A stretch of DNA of 64,000 bases from NCBI RefSeq assembly GCF_000146345.1, contig NZ_GL397071.1, positions 2,018,695-2,082,694 on the forward strand, in the 5' to 3' direction. Shown in pieces: positions 1-9,178 of the stretch. This stretch comes from Peptoniphilus duerdenii ATCC BAA-1640. GTDB lineage: Bacteria > Bacillota > Clostridia > Tissierellales > Peptoniphilaceae. Each line of letters starts with the position of its first letter. The first letter of the stretch is position 1. Position numbers and translations under genes: made by a program. The notes beneath the pieces are model-generated. The model was not told the DNA's origin. It searched no databases and worked only from the letters and a program-made list of their open reading frames with translations.

Positions 1-401
1 TTGCCCATCTTTGTGCCTGCTCTTTCGATTGCTTGTTCTATATTTTCTGTAGTTATTATTCCAAATATAACTGGCACTTCTGTTTGAAGTGATGCTTGTG
101 CGATTCCCTTCACCGCTTCTGTGGATACGAGTTCATAGTGGGTTGTCGCTCCTCTTATGACTGCTCCAAGGGCTATTACTGCGTCGAACTTGCCAGTTTT
201 TGCAAGCATCTTGCAAGTGATTGGAATTTCAAATGATCCTGGCACCCAGAACACTTCTATTTCATCTTCTTTAACTCCATGTCTTTTTAGTCCGTCGATG
301 CAACCATCGAAGAGTTTTGAAACGATAAATTCGTTAAATCTTCCCATTACTATGGCGTATCTTTTGCCTTGTGAACTTAAATTTGCGTTGTGAATTTTCA
401 T
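1..401 (-). CDS. ribH: 6,7-dimethyl-8-ribityllumazine synthase, C-terminus beyond window
   Basis: Lumazine synthase condenses 5-amino-6-ribitylamino-uracil with 3,4-dihydroxy-2-butanone 4-phosphate, the penultimate step of riboflavin synthesis. Read on the minus strand, the 133 visible codons begin [20 protein letters not shown] and contain the family motifs [29 protein letters not shown] and [12 protein letters not shown]. The family is usually about 155 residues, so roughly 20 residues lie to the left of base 1. The ATG follows an AAGGAGA ribosome binding site. It is the fourth gene of the rib operon, 42 bases after ribBA, and should be controlled by the FMN riboswitch near 3500. Confidence 0.95.
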   Translation of the reverse strand, partial: MKIHNANLSSQGKRYAIVMGRFNEFIVSKLFDGCIDGLKRHGVKEDEIEVFWVPGSFEIPITCKMLAKTGKFDAVIALGAVIRGATTHYELVSTEAVKGIAQASLQTEVPVIFGIITTENIEQAIERAGTKMG

Positions 402-443
402 TTTTATCTCCTTTTATTATCCTTAATTTATTTAATATAATGA

Positions 444-1649
<1,206 letters not shown>

Positions 1650-1659
1650 TTTCTTCTCC

Positions 1660-2295
1660 TTAAAATCCGTTTTCTCTTAAAAATTCCAAATCAATGCTAT
1701 TTTTTTCTTCTTTATTTAAAAATTTATAGACATACCTTCCGATGATATCCGTTTCGATATTTATACTGTCTCCAAGTTTTTTATCCTTTAGGTTGGTCTC
1801 TCTTATTGTGGTTGGGATTATGGAAACTTCTAGAGAATTCCTATCTACATTTGAAACTGTGAGACTAATGCCGTCTAAGGCTATCGAACCTTTGTTGACC
1901 ACATACTTAAGTACATCGGGATTTGCGGAAATTTTATAGACTATTTCGTTTGAGTTGTGGGTAGTATTTATAATTTTTCCCACTCCGTCCACATGGCCTT
2001 GAACTATGTGACCGTCGAGCCTTTTAGTTGGACTTAACGCCCTTTCCAAATTCAAAATCTCTCCGTCTTTTAATTCTTTGAATGTGGTGTTATTTATGGT
2101 TTCAAGCATGGCTTCTGCTTCAAAATAATCTTCTCCAAGTTTTGTAACGGTGAGGCAAACCCCGTCAGTTGCTATTGAATCCCCAAGTTTTGTTCCTTCA
2201 AGTACAACCTTCGCCGAAATATTTAAAGTATAGAGATCTTTTTCTTTTTTTATGCTATTTAATCTTCCTTGCTCTTCTATTATTCCTGTAAAAAT
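1660..2295 (-). CDS. ribE: Riboflavin synthase alpha subunit, apparent ATT start
   Basis: Riboflavin synthase dismutates two 6,7-dimethyl-8-ribityllumazine molecules to riboflavin. The reading frame carries the two tandem lumazine-binding barrels: the first has [13 protein letters not shown], the second [12 protein letters not shown], and [10 protein letters not shown] lies between. The family N-terminus MFTGIIEE is encoded here as ATT-TTT-ACA-GGA-ATA-ATA-GAA-GAG from base 2295. There is no in-frame ATG, GTG or TTG between this point and the upstream in-frame stop at 2316-2314. A first ATG only appears at 2109, inside domain 1, which would delete about 60 conserved residues. A GGAAGG ribosome binding site lies about 10 bases before the ATT, inside the end of ribD. 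From ATT the protein is 211 residues, near the usual size. An ATT start is my inference; a base error is the alternative. Confidence 0.9.
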   Translation of the reverse strand: MFTGIIEEQGRLNSIKKEKDLYTLNISAKVVLEGTKLGDSIATDGVCLTVTKLGEDYFEAEAMLETINNTTFKELKDGEILNLERALSPTKRLDGHIVQGHVDGVGKIINTTHNSNEIVYKISANPDVLKYVVNKGSIALDGISLTVSNVDRNSLEVSIIPTTIRETNLKDKKLGDSINIETDIIGRYVYKFLNKEEKNSIDLEFLRENGF

Positions 2296-2299
2296 ACGA

Positions 2300-3406
2300 T
2301 CACACCCTTCCTTTTATGAATATGTCAGTTGCAATTTTAATAACTTCCACATCTTTTATATCTATTGCTTCGTCTAATTTTTCGATTCCCATACTTCCGA
2401 TTGCAGAGACTCCGTCTGATCCGATGATCTTGGGAGCGATGAAGAAATAAAATTTATCTACTAGTTTTTCTCTTAGCATCGATGCATTTAAGCTTCCTCC
2501 ACCTTCCAAAAGTATGGAAGAAATGTTAAATGTTTTTAATTTCTCCATAAGATCTCTTAGATCAACCATTTTATCTTTTTCTTTTACGATTACTACATTT
2601 ACATTTTCCATCTTGGATAGGATTTCAAATTTTTCTTTGTCGCAATTTTCTGTGGTGGCAATTATTGCTATATTTTCAAGATCCTTTGAGAGAACTTTTG
2701 CCGATGGAAAAATCCTAAGTTTTGAGTCGACGATTATTCTAGCTGGACTATGTGGATACCTTCCCGCTCTTACATTTAATGTGGGATCATCCTTTAAAAC
2801 AGTGTTTATTCCAACCATAATACCGTCGCACATTCCCCTTAGTTCGTGGGAGAATTTTCTAGATTCTTCTGAAGTTATCCACTGGGACTCATAAGTTTTT
2901 GTAGCAATCTTTCCGTCAATTGTCATTCCAGATTTTAAAACTACGAATGGTCTATTATTTTTTATATAGGTAAAGTATCTTTCGTTTAGTTTTTCGCATT
3001 CCTCTTTTAGAACTCCTACTTCAACTTCGATACCTGCATTTTTTAATCTTTCTATTCCTCTTCCAGATACTTTTTCAAATGGATCACAGTTTCCAATGAC
3101 AACTCTTGTGATCCTCTCCTCTATGATTCTGTCTGCACAGGGTGGAGTCTTTCCATAGTGGGAGCAGGGCTCTAGATTTACATAGAGGGTAGCACCATCT
3201 AAATTTTCTCCTTTTGCCTTTGCATCATTTATCGCATTTACCTCTGCGTGACAAGATCCAAAGACTTTGTGATAACCCTCACCAATTATTTTTTCATTCC
3301 TTACGATGACACATCCGACAAGGGGGTTTGTCTTTGTGGCACCGATACCATTTTTTGCAAGCTCTATCGCCCTACTCATGAAATATCTATCGTCTAAGTT
3401 TTTCAT
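2300..3406 (-). CDS. ribD: Bifunctional diaminohydroxyphosphoribosylaminopyrimidine deaminase / reductase
   Basis: RibD performs the second and third steps of the pyrimidine branch of riboflavin synthesis. The N-terminal deaminase (about 1-145) has the zinc motif CHAEVNAI and the second cluster PCSHYGKTPPCADRI. The C-terminal NADPH-dependent reductase (about 147-368) has KSGMTIDGKIAT, SQWITSEESR and the glycine motif LLEGGGSLN. The length of 368 fits the family. It is the first gene of the rib operon, preceded by an FMN riboswitch and terminator, and has an AGGAGA site before the ATG. Its stop codon is 4 bases ahead of the ribE start, so the two are likely translationally coupled. Confidence 0.97.
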   Translation of the reverse strand: MKNLDDRYFMSRAIELAKNGIGATKTNPLVGCVIVRNEKIIGEGYHKVFGSCHAEVNAINDAKAKGENLDGATLYVNLEPCSHYGKTPPCADRIIEERITRVVIGNCDPFEKVSGRGIERLKNAGIEVEVGVLKEECEKLNERYFTYIKNNRPFVVLKSGMTIDGKIATKTYESQWITSEESRKFSHELRGMCDGIMVGINTVLKDDPTLNVRAGRYPHSPARIIVDSKLRIFPSAKVLSKDLENIAIIATTENCDKEKFEILSKMENVNVVIVKEKDKMVDLRDLMEKLKTFNISSILLEGGGSLNASMLREKLVDKFYFFIAPKIIGSDGVSAIGSMGIEKLDEAIDIKDVEVIKIATDIFIKGRV

Positions 3407-3420
3407 TTCTTCTCCTAAAA

Positions 3421-3446
3421 TAAAAAAGAACCCATTTCAGGGTTCT
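3421..3446 (-). terminator. Riboswitch-controlled terminator before ribD
   Basis: On the minus strand AGAACCC and GGGTTCT form a 7-bp stem around a six-base loop, followed by a run of U. It lies between the FMN aptamer and ribD, so it is the natural expression platform: FMN binding should favour this hairpin and stop transcription. Confidence 0.9.
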
Positions 3447-3460
3447 AGTACACAAAAAAA

Positions 3461-3567
3461 TCTCTTCTTTCATCCAGACTATACTGTCGGTATTGGAATT
3501 TCACCAATTCAGCTTGCGCTCGCGGACTTTACCGCCGGTGGGGAATTGCGCCCCGCCCTGAAGACAT
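3461..3567 (-). promoter_or_regulatory. FMN riboswitch (RFN element)
   Basis: Read on the minus strand this stretch has the conserved RFN blocks in order: TCTTCAGGGCGGGG near 3565-3552, CCCACCGGCGGTAAA near 3544-3530, CCGCGAGCGC near 3525-3515, and the closing GTCTGGATGAAAGAAG near 3478-3463. The aptamer binds FMN and, with the following terminator, represses ribD-ribE-ribBA-ribH when flavin is plentiful. The identification rests on recognised consensus blocks, not on a covariance search. Confidence 0.96.
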
Positions 3568-3590
3568 AAAATATATTTAGTTCTAATTTA

Positions 3591-3618
3591 ATGATACCAG
3601 TTAATGAAATTTTGTCAA
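3591..3618 (-). promoter_or_regulatory. Promoter of the rib operon
   Basis: On the minus strand a perfect TTGACA -35 (3618-3613) is followed after 16 bases by TATCAT (3596-3591). Transcription would begin about 15-20 bases ahead of the RFN element, as expected for a riboswitch leader. Confidence 0.75.
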
Positions 3619-3680
3619 TTATAATTTCAAAAATATTTTTTTTAATATTTATGAAAACTTTATCCTAAAAAAAAATATTA

Positions 3681-3689
3681 TGCTATAAT
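3681..3689 (+). promoter_or_regulatory. Extended -10 promoter of aspA
   Basis: The bases TGCTATAAT are a consensus -10 hexamer with the extended TGn motif. No good -35 is visible. The aspA ribosome binding site GAGGTG follows at about 3695. Confidence 0.6.
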
Positions 3690-3706
3690 TTACTTGAGGT
3701 GAAAAA

Positions 3707-5131
3707 ATGAAATATAGAATAGAACACGACAGTGTCGGAGACAAACAAGTACCAGTTGAAGCTTACTACGGAGTTCAATCTCTAAGAGGAGCTGAAAACT
3801 TTAAAATATCTGGTAAAACTCTACATCCAGCAATGGTTAAAAACCTTGCTCTAGTTAAGAAAGCCTGTGCAATTGTAAATAATAAATGCGGAATCCTAAG
3901 TGATGATGTTTGCAAGGCAATAGTTTATGCATGCGACGAAATCCTAGCTGGTAAATATTTAGAAGAATTCTTAACAGATATGGTTCAAGGTGGTGCAGGA
4001 ACTTCTGCAAACATGAATGCAAACGAAGTTATCGCAAATATTAGTAACGAATACTTAGGCGGCGGACTTGGAACTTACGAACACGTACATCCAAACGACC
4101 ATGTAAACATGGGACAAAGTACAAACGACGTATATCCATCAGCAGGTAAATTAGGAGCTCTAGATTTAATTCAAGATGCAATGAAGGAACTAAATAGACT
4201 TTATAATGCACTTATGAATAAATCTGATGAATTCTCAACCATCTTAAAGATGGGTAGAACTCAACTTCAAGACGCAGTTCCTATGACTCTTGGACAAGAA
4301 TTCCACGCTTACGCATCAGTAATAAGACGTGACATCAATAGAATTGAACACGCTTCCCACGCAATCAAAGTACTTAACATGGGTGGATCTGCAATAGGTA
4401 CCGGTATCAACGTAGATAGAAACTACTTCGATATGATCGTACCAGAAATTGCAAAACTTACAGGATACGATCTAGAACAAGCTCCAGACCTAATCGACGG
4501 AACTCACAACCTAGATGGACTTGTAGAACTTTCTTCAGCCCTTAAGACCTGTGCAGTGAACCTTTCAAAAATTTCAAACGACTTAAGACTTATGGGATCA
4601 GGTCCAAAGACCATGATTGCAGATATTATTCTACCTCCAAAGCAAAATGGATCTTCCATCATGCCTGGTAAGGTAAACCCTGTAATCCCAGAAGTTGTAA
4701 ACCAAGTAGCATTCAAAGTAATCGGAAACGACGTTACTATTTCAATGTGTGCTGAAGGTGGACAACTTGAACTAAACGCATTTGAACCAGTGCTTTTCTA
4801 TTCACTATATGAATCTATAGAATTTATAACTCACGGAGTAGAAACTCTAGTTGACAATTGTATAGTAGATATAAAACCAAACCTAGAAGTGCTTAAGAAG
4901 GATCTTGAAACTTCTGTAGGAACAATAACAGCATTCGTTCCACATATTGGATACCAAGTATCAGCAGATATTGCAAAAGAATCTCTAAGAACTGGAACTC
5001 CAATTAGACAACTTATTTTGGAAAGAAAGCTTTTGACAGAAGAAGAAATAAATGAAATATTCGATCCACAAGCAATGACTAAACCAGGTATTGCTGCAGA
5101 ATATTTAATCAAACAAAAACATAATAAATAA
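3707..5131 (+). CDS. aspA: Aspartate ammonia-lyase
   Basis: Aspartase reversibly deaminates L-aspartate to fumarate and ammonia, feeding amino-acid fermentation. The 474-residue product has the fumarase/aspartase superfamily signature GSSIMPGKVNP (about 316-326), with the flexible substrate loop, plus AGTSANMNANEV and the GQSTNDVYPSA segment. Aspartase rather than class II fumarase is favoured by the N-terminus RIEHDSVGDKQVP and by PNDHVNMGQSTND. It is a single-gene unit with its own extended -10 promoter and terminator, transcribed away from the rib operon. Confidence 0.95.
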   Translation: MKYRIEHDSVGDKQVPVEAYYGVQSLRGAENFKISGKTLHPAMVKNLALVKKACAIVNNKCGILSDDVCKAIVYACDEILAGKYLEEFLTDMVQGGAGTSANMNANEVIANISNEYLGGGLGTYEHVHPNDHVNMGQSTNDVYPSAGKLGALDLIQDAMKELNRLYNALMNKSDEFSTILKMGRTQLQDAVPMTLGQEFHAYASVIRRDINRIEHASHAIKVLNMGGSAIGTGINVDRNYFDMIVPEIAKLTGYDLEQAPDLIDGTHNLDGLVELSSALKTCAVNLSKISNDLRLMGSGPKTMIADIILPPKQNGSSIMPGKVNPVIPEVVNQVAFKVIGNDVTISMCAEGGQLELNAFEPVLFYSLYESIEFITHGVETLVDNCIVDIKPNLEVLKKDLETSVGTITAFVPHIGYQVSADIAKESLRTGTPIRQLILERKLLTEEEINEIFDPQAMTKPGIAAEYLIKQKHNK

Positions 5132-5144
5132 AAATAAAATTTTG

Positions 5145-5173
5145 GACCCTAAGTTTTAAACTAGGGTCTTTTT
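5145..5173 (+). terminator. Intrinsic terminator after aspA
   Basis: GACCCTA (5145-5151) pairs with TAGGGTC (5162-5168), and the loop GTTTTAAAC can extend the stem. Five T follow. It separates aspA from the rplJ promoter. Confidence 0.85.
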
Positions 5174-5194
5174 ACATAAAATCTTAAAAATATC

Positions 5195-5223
5195 TTGACA
5201 TTACTATTTTCACAATATATAAT
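5195..5223 (+). promoter_or_regulatory. Consensus promoter of rplJ-rplL
   Basis: TTGACA (5195-5200), a 17-base spacer and TATAAT (5218-5223) form a perfect sigma-A type consensus promoter, in keeping with a highly expressed ribosomal protein operon. Confidence 0.92.
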
Positions 5224-5229
5224 ATCTAT

Positions 5230-5342
5230 GTTAAAGCCAAAGACAGCAGGTGCAACAGCTTAAATATCCTGCCGAGGTTCGAAAAACATTATTTTTTTAA
5301 TGATCGGATTTACGTCTCACGGCTTTAGTGAGATTTTTTTAT
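5230..5342 (+). promoter_or_regulatory. Ribosomal protein L10 leader with a terminator-like hairpin
   Basis: The untranslated leader contains blocks typical of the Firmicutes L10 autoregulatory leader: AAAGCCAAAGACAGCAGG, TGCAACAGCTTAAA and TCCTGCCGAGGTT. CAGCAGG and CCTGC can pair. It ends with TCTCAC (5315-5320), a seven-base loop, GTGAGA (5328-5333) and seven T, an intrinsic terminator placed just ahead of the rplJ ribosome binding site. Known L10 leaders bind L10(L12)4 for feedback control; the attenuation role of this hairpin is inference. Confidence 0.85.
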
Positions 5343-5357
5343 TTTGGGGGTGAAAGA

Positions 5358-5894
5358 GTGAGAGAACAAGTACTAAGCCAAAAACAAGCCCAAGTAGATG
5401 AAATTAAAGAAAAAATTGAAGCTGCTAAGAGTATCGTTCTTATGAACTACCACGGACTTAACGTAGGAGAAGTTACTGAGTTAAGAGATAAATTCAGAGC
5501 AGAACAAGTTGATTACAAAGTATACAAGAATACTTTGATGAAGAGAGCATTTACTGAGCTTGGATACGAAGGATTAGACGAAATTTTAAAAGGACCATCT
5601 TCTATTGCATTCTCAATGGCAGACGCAGTACCAGCTGCTAAGATCGCATCTGAATTTGCAAAAGACCATGAAGCTTTAGAAATTAAATCAGGTATACTAG
5701 ATGGTAAAGTTATATCAACTGATATGATTGAATCTCTAGCAAAACTTCCATCAAGAGAAGTTCTTATTGCACAAGTACTTGGTGGATTAAACGCACCAAT
5801 CCAAGGATTAGCAAATGTACTAAGCGGTACAATAAGAGGACTAGCAGTGGTATTAAATGCTATTGCTGAAAAGAAAGAACAAGAAGCAGCTTAA
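5358..5894 (+). CDS. rplJ: 50S ribosomal protein L10
   Basis: L10 forms the base of the ribosomal stalk and binds L7/L12 dimers through its C-terminal helix. I take the GTG at 5358 as start, because it follows GGGGGTG with good spacing and gives MREQVLSQKQAQ, a normal L10 N-terminus; a longer frame from 5328 would start inside the leader hairpin. The product is 178 residues with the motifs VLMNYHGLNVGEV, DYKVYKNTLMKRA and LKGPSSIAFS. It is the first gene of the rplJ-rplL operon and its leader is the probable feedback target. Confidence 0.96.
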   Translation: MREQVLSQKQAQVDEIKEKIEAAKSIVLMNYHGLNVGEVTELRDKFRAEQVDYKVYKNTLMKRAFTELGYEGLDEILKGPSSIAFSMADAVPAAKIASEFAKDHEALEIKSGILDGKVISTDMIESLAKLPSREVLIAQVLGGLNAPIQGLANVLSGTIRGLAVVLNAIAEKKEQEAA

Positions 5895-5949
5895 TGCTTC
5901 AAATAAAAAAGATTAAAAAATATTTTAAAAACATTTAGGAGGAAATATA

Positions 5950-6330
5950 ATGTCAGAAAAAGTACAAGCACTTATTGAAGAAATCAAAACACTTACAGTT
6001 ATCGAGCTTTCAGAAGTAGTTAAAGCTCTTGAAGAAGAATTCGGAGTATCAGCAGCAGCTCCAGCAGCAGTTGCAGTAGCAGGTCCAGCAGCAGCAGGCC
6101 CAGCAGCAGAAGAAGCAAAAACAGACGTTGATGTAATTCTTGAATCAGCAGGTGGAGAAAAAGTTAAGGTTATCAAAGTTGTTAAAGATATCACTGGACT
6201 AGGACTAAAAGAAGCTAAAGCTCTTGTAGACGAAGCTCCAAAAGCTATCAAAGAAGGAATCCCAGCAGACCAAGCAGAAGAACTAAAAGCTAAACTTGAA
6301 GAAGCTGGAGCAACTGTAACAGTAAAATAA
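5950..6330 (+). CDS. rplL: 50S ribosomal protein L7/L12
   Basis: L7/L12 recruits and activates translation GTPases on the ribosomal stalk. The 126-residue protein has an N-terminal dimerisation domain (1-33), a hinge very rich in Ala, Pro and Gly (about 34-58, [19 protein letters not shown]) and the conserved C-terminal domain with [21 protein letters not shown] near-perfect AGGAGG site precedes the ATG. The repetitive GCAGCA bases of the hinge are coding, not a microsatellite of separate interest. Confidence 0.98.
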   Translation: MSEKVQALIEEIKTLTVIELSEVVKALEEEFGVSAAAPAAVAVAGPAAAGPAAEEAKTDVDVILESAGGEKVKVIKVVKDITGLGLKEAKALVDEAPKAIKEGIPADQAEELKAKLEEAGATVTVK

Positions 6331-6337
6331 TGATTTT

Positions 6338-6364
6338 AAAGACAGGTCTTACCTGTCTTTTTTT
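6338..6364 (+). terminator. Intrinsic terminator after rplL
   Basis: AAAGACAGG (6338-6346) pairs with CCTGTCTTT (6352-6360) and is followed by a T-run. It ends the rplJ-rplL operon. Confidence 0.92.
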
Positions 6365-6392
6365 ATGTCCAAATAAAAATTTTCCATAATTT

Positions 6393-6422
6393 AAAAAAAC
6401 CATGGATATTTCTATCTATGGT
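6393..6422. terminator. Bidirectional terminator between rplL and psuG
   Basis: AACCATGGAT (6399-6408) pairs with ATCTATGGTT (6413-6422) with one G-T pair. An A-run on the left and a T-run on the right let it work for psuG on the minus strand and as a backup for rplL on the plus strand. Confidence 0.85.
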
Positions 6423-6436
6423 TAATTTTTTTATAT

Positions 6437-7360
6437 TTATTTATTCATAGCTACTGCTATCTTAGCTCCTACTTCTGCATTATGTTTTACTAGGGCGATG
6501 TTTGCTTCTAGTGATTTACCTTCTGTTGCTTCCAAAACTTTTTGTAGTAAGAATGGTGTGGTTTCCTTGCCGTGGATTCCCTTTTCTTCCGCTTCAACTA
6601 GGGCTTCTTTAATTGCAGTATTTATTTTATCTTCGTCCATTTGTGATTCTTCTGGAATTGGATTTGCAACTACGATTCCGCCGTTTAGTCCAAGTTCCCA
6701 TTTTGTACTTGCGATATTTGCTGCTTCTTCTTCTGATTTAACTTCATAGTCTAGTTTAAATCCTGATCTTCTTGTGAAGAAGGCTGGCATTTCTTCTGTT
6801 CTCATTCCAAGTACAGGTACGCCAAATGTTTCTAGGTATTCTAGTGTAAGTCCAATGTCTAGAATTGATTTTGCTCCGGCGCAAACTACTAATACTTCGT
6901 TATTTGCAAGTTCTTGTAAGTCTCTAGAAATATCGAAAGTCTTTTCTGCTCCTCTGTGAACTCCACCGATTCCTCCTGTTACAAATACTTTTATTCCTGC
7001 GATTGCACAGGTGATGATGGTAGATGCAACTGTGGTGCCTCCGTTTAATTTATTTGCAACGATGTATGGGTAGTCTCTTCTAGAACATTTGATAATATCT
7101 TTTGAAGTAGCCATAAATTTAAGTTCTTCTTCTGAAAGACCTACCTTTATTCTTCCGTTTATAATTGCTGTTGTAGCTGGTGTTGCTCCTTCTTTTCTGA
7201 TGATTTCTTCAACTGCTTTTGCAGTTTCTAAATTCATTGGATATGGCATCCCATGAGAAATAATTGTGGATTCAAGGGCAACTATTGGGCGACCTTCTTC
7301 CATTGCTTTCTTAACTTCGTCACTGTAATCAACGTATTTTTTTAAAACTTCTTTGTTCAT
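6437..7360 (-). CDS. psuG: Pseudouridine-5'-phosphate glycosidase
   Basis: PsuG cleaves the C-C glycosidic bond of pseudouridine 5'-phosphate to uracil and ribose 5-phosphate. The 307-residue protein shows the family hallmarks ALESTIISHGMPYPMN, TPATTAIINGRIKVGL, NGGTTVASTI and FVTGGIGGVHRGAE. It lies 2 bases after psuK, the kinase that makes its substrate, so the pair forms a complete pseudouridine salvage route. A bidirectional terminator follows. Confidence 0.96.
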   Translation of the reverse strand: MNKEVLKKYVDYSDEVKKAMEEGRPIVALESTIISHGMPYPMNLETAKAVEEIIRKEGATPATTAIINGRIKVGLSEEELKFMATSKDIIKCSRRDYPYIVANKLNGGTTVASTIITCAIAGIKVFVTGGIGGVHRGAEKTFDISRDLQELANNEVLVVCAGAKSILDIGLTLEYLETFGVPVLGMRTEEMPAFFTRRSGFKLDYEVKSEEEAANIASTKWELGLNGGIVVANPIPEESQMDEDKINTAIKEALVEAEEKGIHGKETTPFLLQKVLEATEGKSLEANIALVKHNAEVGAKIAVAMNK

Positions 7361-7362
7361 TT

Positions 7363-8424
7363 TTACCTCACACTTTCTATATTTAATTTATCTGATACTG
7401 CTCCTTCTGATTCCAATGTAATTTTGGAACATTTTGAAGCAAACTTAAGTCTGTCTTTGATATCCATATCATTTAAGTATGCGTGGGCATACCCAGCACA
7501 GAATGCATCTCCTGCTCCGGAAACATTCACTATATCCGCCTTAAGAGCACCTTGTTTAACGTAATTTCCTTCTGAATAGTAGATTGCTCCTTCCTCTCCC
7601 ATAGTTAGGACGATTTCTTTTATTCCCTTATCTATTAGAGATTTAAGTGCCTCTTTTAGAGATTTTTCATCCTTAACTTCGATTCCAGATATCTCTTCTA
7701 TTTCATATTTGTTTGCCTTTAGGATTGAAATCTTCGAAACATGGTCTCTAAGTTTTATTGCTTTATTTACAGACACAGCTTCAACCATGGTCTCAACTCC
7801 CAAGCTAAGCAGGTATTCTATAGCATCTTCCCTTAGATTTGTATCGATGACTAACATGTCAAAACTCTTTATAATGCTAGCTTTTGTTTTCAAAAATTCT
7901 ACGTTTAAAGAGTCCATAATGTCCATATCTGCGACGGCATAGATCATGTCGTGGTTTTCATCGTGAATCGCCAAGTACTTAGAAGAATTCTTGCCATGGA
8001 TCCTCATCATATCCTTGGTATCACAGTTTACATTTGTAAGAGACTTTTCAATTATTTGAGCCTCCGCATCGGAACCTATAACTCCTATAAAGGAAACTGT
8101 TGAACCGAGCCTTGCCAAGTTTTCTGCAATATTTCTGCCTACTCCTCCAGGAGAAGTGGTGATGTGACCAGGATTTGAATCTCTCATAATAAGTTTTTTA
8201 AACGGCACTGAGAGAATATCTGCATTGGCGCCGCCTACTACCATTATCTTTTTTCGCTTTCCAAGAATATATCCTCTGCCTTCTATATATCCCTTCTCTG
8301 AAAGAGCTGAAATATATGTGGCTACAGAACTTCTAGATATATTAAGCAAATCCGCCATTTCATTCTGTGAGATGGATGGATTTTTTTTAATAAGAGCTAG
8401 TATTTCTTCTTCTCTTGGAGTCAT
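7363..8424 (-). CDS. psuK: Pseudouridine kinase with N-terminal winged-helix domain
   Basis: A PfkB-family sugar kinase, presumably phosphorylating pseudouridine for PsuG. Residues 1-57 are a winged helix-turn-helix (LLNISRSSVATYISALSEKG), and residues 58-353 the ribokinase fold with TSPGGVGRNIAENLARLGS and the anion-hole/catalytic motif VNVSGAGDAFCAGYA. The HTH may let the kinase bind DNA and control its own operon; that is inference from domain order. The substrate assignment rests on the psuG neighbour. It is the first gene of the two-gene operon. Confidence 0.9.
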   Translation of the reverse strand: MTPREEEILALIKKNPSISQNEMADLLNISRSSVATYISALSEKGYIEGRGYILGKRKKIMVVGGANADILSVPFKKLIMRDSNPGHITTSPGGVGRNIAENLARLGSTVSFIGVIGSDAEAQIIEKSLTNVNCDTKDMMRIHGKNSSKYLAIHDENHDMIYAVADMDIMDSLNVEFLKTKASIIKSFDMLVIDTNLREDAIEYLLSLGVETMVEAVSVNKAIKLRDHVSKISILKANKYEIEEISGIEVKDEKSLKEALKSLIDKGIKEIVLTMGEEGAIYYSEGNYVKQGALKADIVNVSGAGDAFCAGYAHAYLNDMDIKDRLKFASKCSKITLESEGAVSDKLNIESVR

Positions 8425-8448
8425 ATAATCACCTCGACTTTTGTTTAT

Positions 8449-8477
8449 ATTATAATCATAAGTCTAGTCTTTTTCAA
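8449..8477 (-). promoter_or_regulatory. Promoter of psuK-psuG
   Basis: On the minus strand TTGAAA (8477-8472), a 17-base spacer and TATAAT (8454-8449) lie about 25 bases before the psuK ATG. The AT-rich stretch 8480-8570 upstream shows no further gene. Confidence 0.8.
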
Positions 8478-8570
8478 TAGAATTTATGTGAAGTTTATAT
8501 TATCTATAAATTTAAAATTTAAAAATTTATTTAATTTTTATTTTGTTACTTTTAAATAAAAAACTTCCAA

Positions 8571-8595
8571 TAAAAAAGATAGTGTCTCCACTATC
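8571..8595 (-). terminator. Terminator overlapping the tdk stop codon
   Basis: GATAGTG and CACTATC pair around the tetraloop GAGA on the minus strand and are followed by six U. The tdk stop codon at 8593-8591 is part of the ascending arm. Confidence 0.9.
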
Positions 8596-9178
8596 TCTTC
8601 TGTTCGTCTTTATTCTTTTTCATAAGATTGTAGCAATTTCTGCAGATTGGTTCGTATTCGTTTTGTGCTCCGATTACGACCCTTTGGGTGTCGTCTGATT
8701 TTCTGTGGGAAACCCATGCGTCGCTGCCGCATTTTACGCATACTGCGTGATGCTTGGTGATGTAGTCGCAGATTGGCATAAGATCTTTTACAATTTCAAA
8801 TGGATGGGCTTCGAAGTCCATGTCAAGCCCTGCCACTACGACAGTCTTGCCATCGTATAATAGACTATTTATATCTTCTAAAATCTCTTTTCTTTCACCG
8901 CCGAGGAATTGAATCTCATCTATTCCCACCACGTCAACGGGATTTTCTTCTACAAATTTTACAATATCTTTTACAGAATCAACCATCACTGCTTCTATAT
9001 AGGTCTTGTCGTGGGTGGTGATTCTGTCCTTCTTATCCCTTGTATCCATTGCAGGTTTAAATGCACAGGTTTTGTATCCTGCAATGGCAAATCTCTTCAT
9101 TTCTCTTTCCAAACTAGATGTTTTACCAGAAAACATGGAGCCTGTGTGCATGATTAATTTACCTTTGTATTGATGCAT
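8591..9178 (-). CDS. tdk: Thymidine kinase
   Basis: Type II thymidine kinase phosphorylates thymidine and deoxyuridine for dTTP salvage. Residues 13-20 form the P-loop MFSGKTSS; DEIQFLGG is the Walker B-like segment; VVAGLDMDFEAHPF is the family motif; the zinc-binding cysteines are CVKCG and CRNC. The length of 195 is normal. Its ATG overlaps the stop of the preceding ECF S component (TAATG), so translation is coupled. It is the last gene of the hpt operon. Confidence 0.96.
   Translation of the reverse strand: MHQYKGKLIMHTGSMFSGKTSSLEREMKRFAIAGYKTCAFKPAMDTRDKKDRITTHDKTYIEAVMVDSVKDIVKFVEENPVDVVGIDEIQFLGGERKEILEDINSLLYDGKTVVVAGLDMDFEAHPFEIVKDLMPICDYITKHHAVCVKCGSDAWVSHRKSDDTQRVVIGAQNEYEPICRNCYNLMKKNKDEQKR

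Noticed and set aside
2296-2320. A ribD-ribE fusion by programmed frameshift
   Set aside because: The ribD stop is followed by a frame with a clear ribosome binding site and the exact RibE N-terminus; no slippery heptamer is evident. An ATT start is simpler.
6050-6115. GCAGCA-type repeat tract
   Set aside because: It encodes the alanine-rich hinge of ribosomal protein L7/L12, which is normal for the family.
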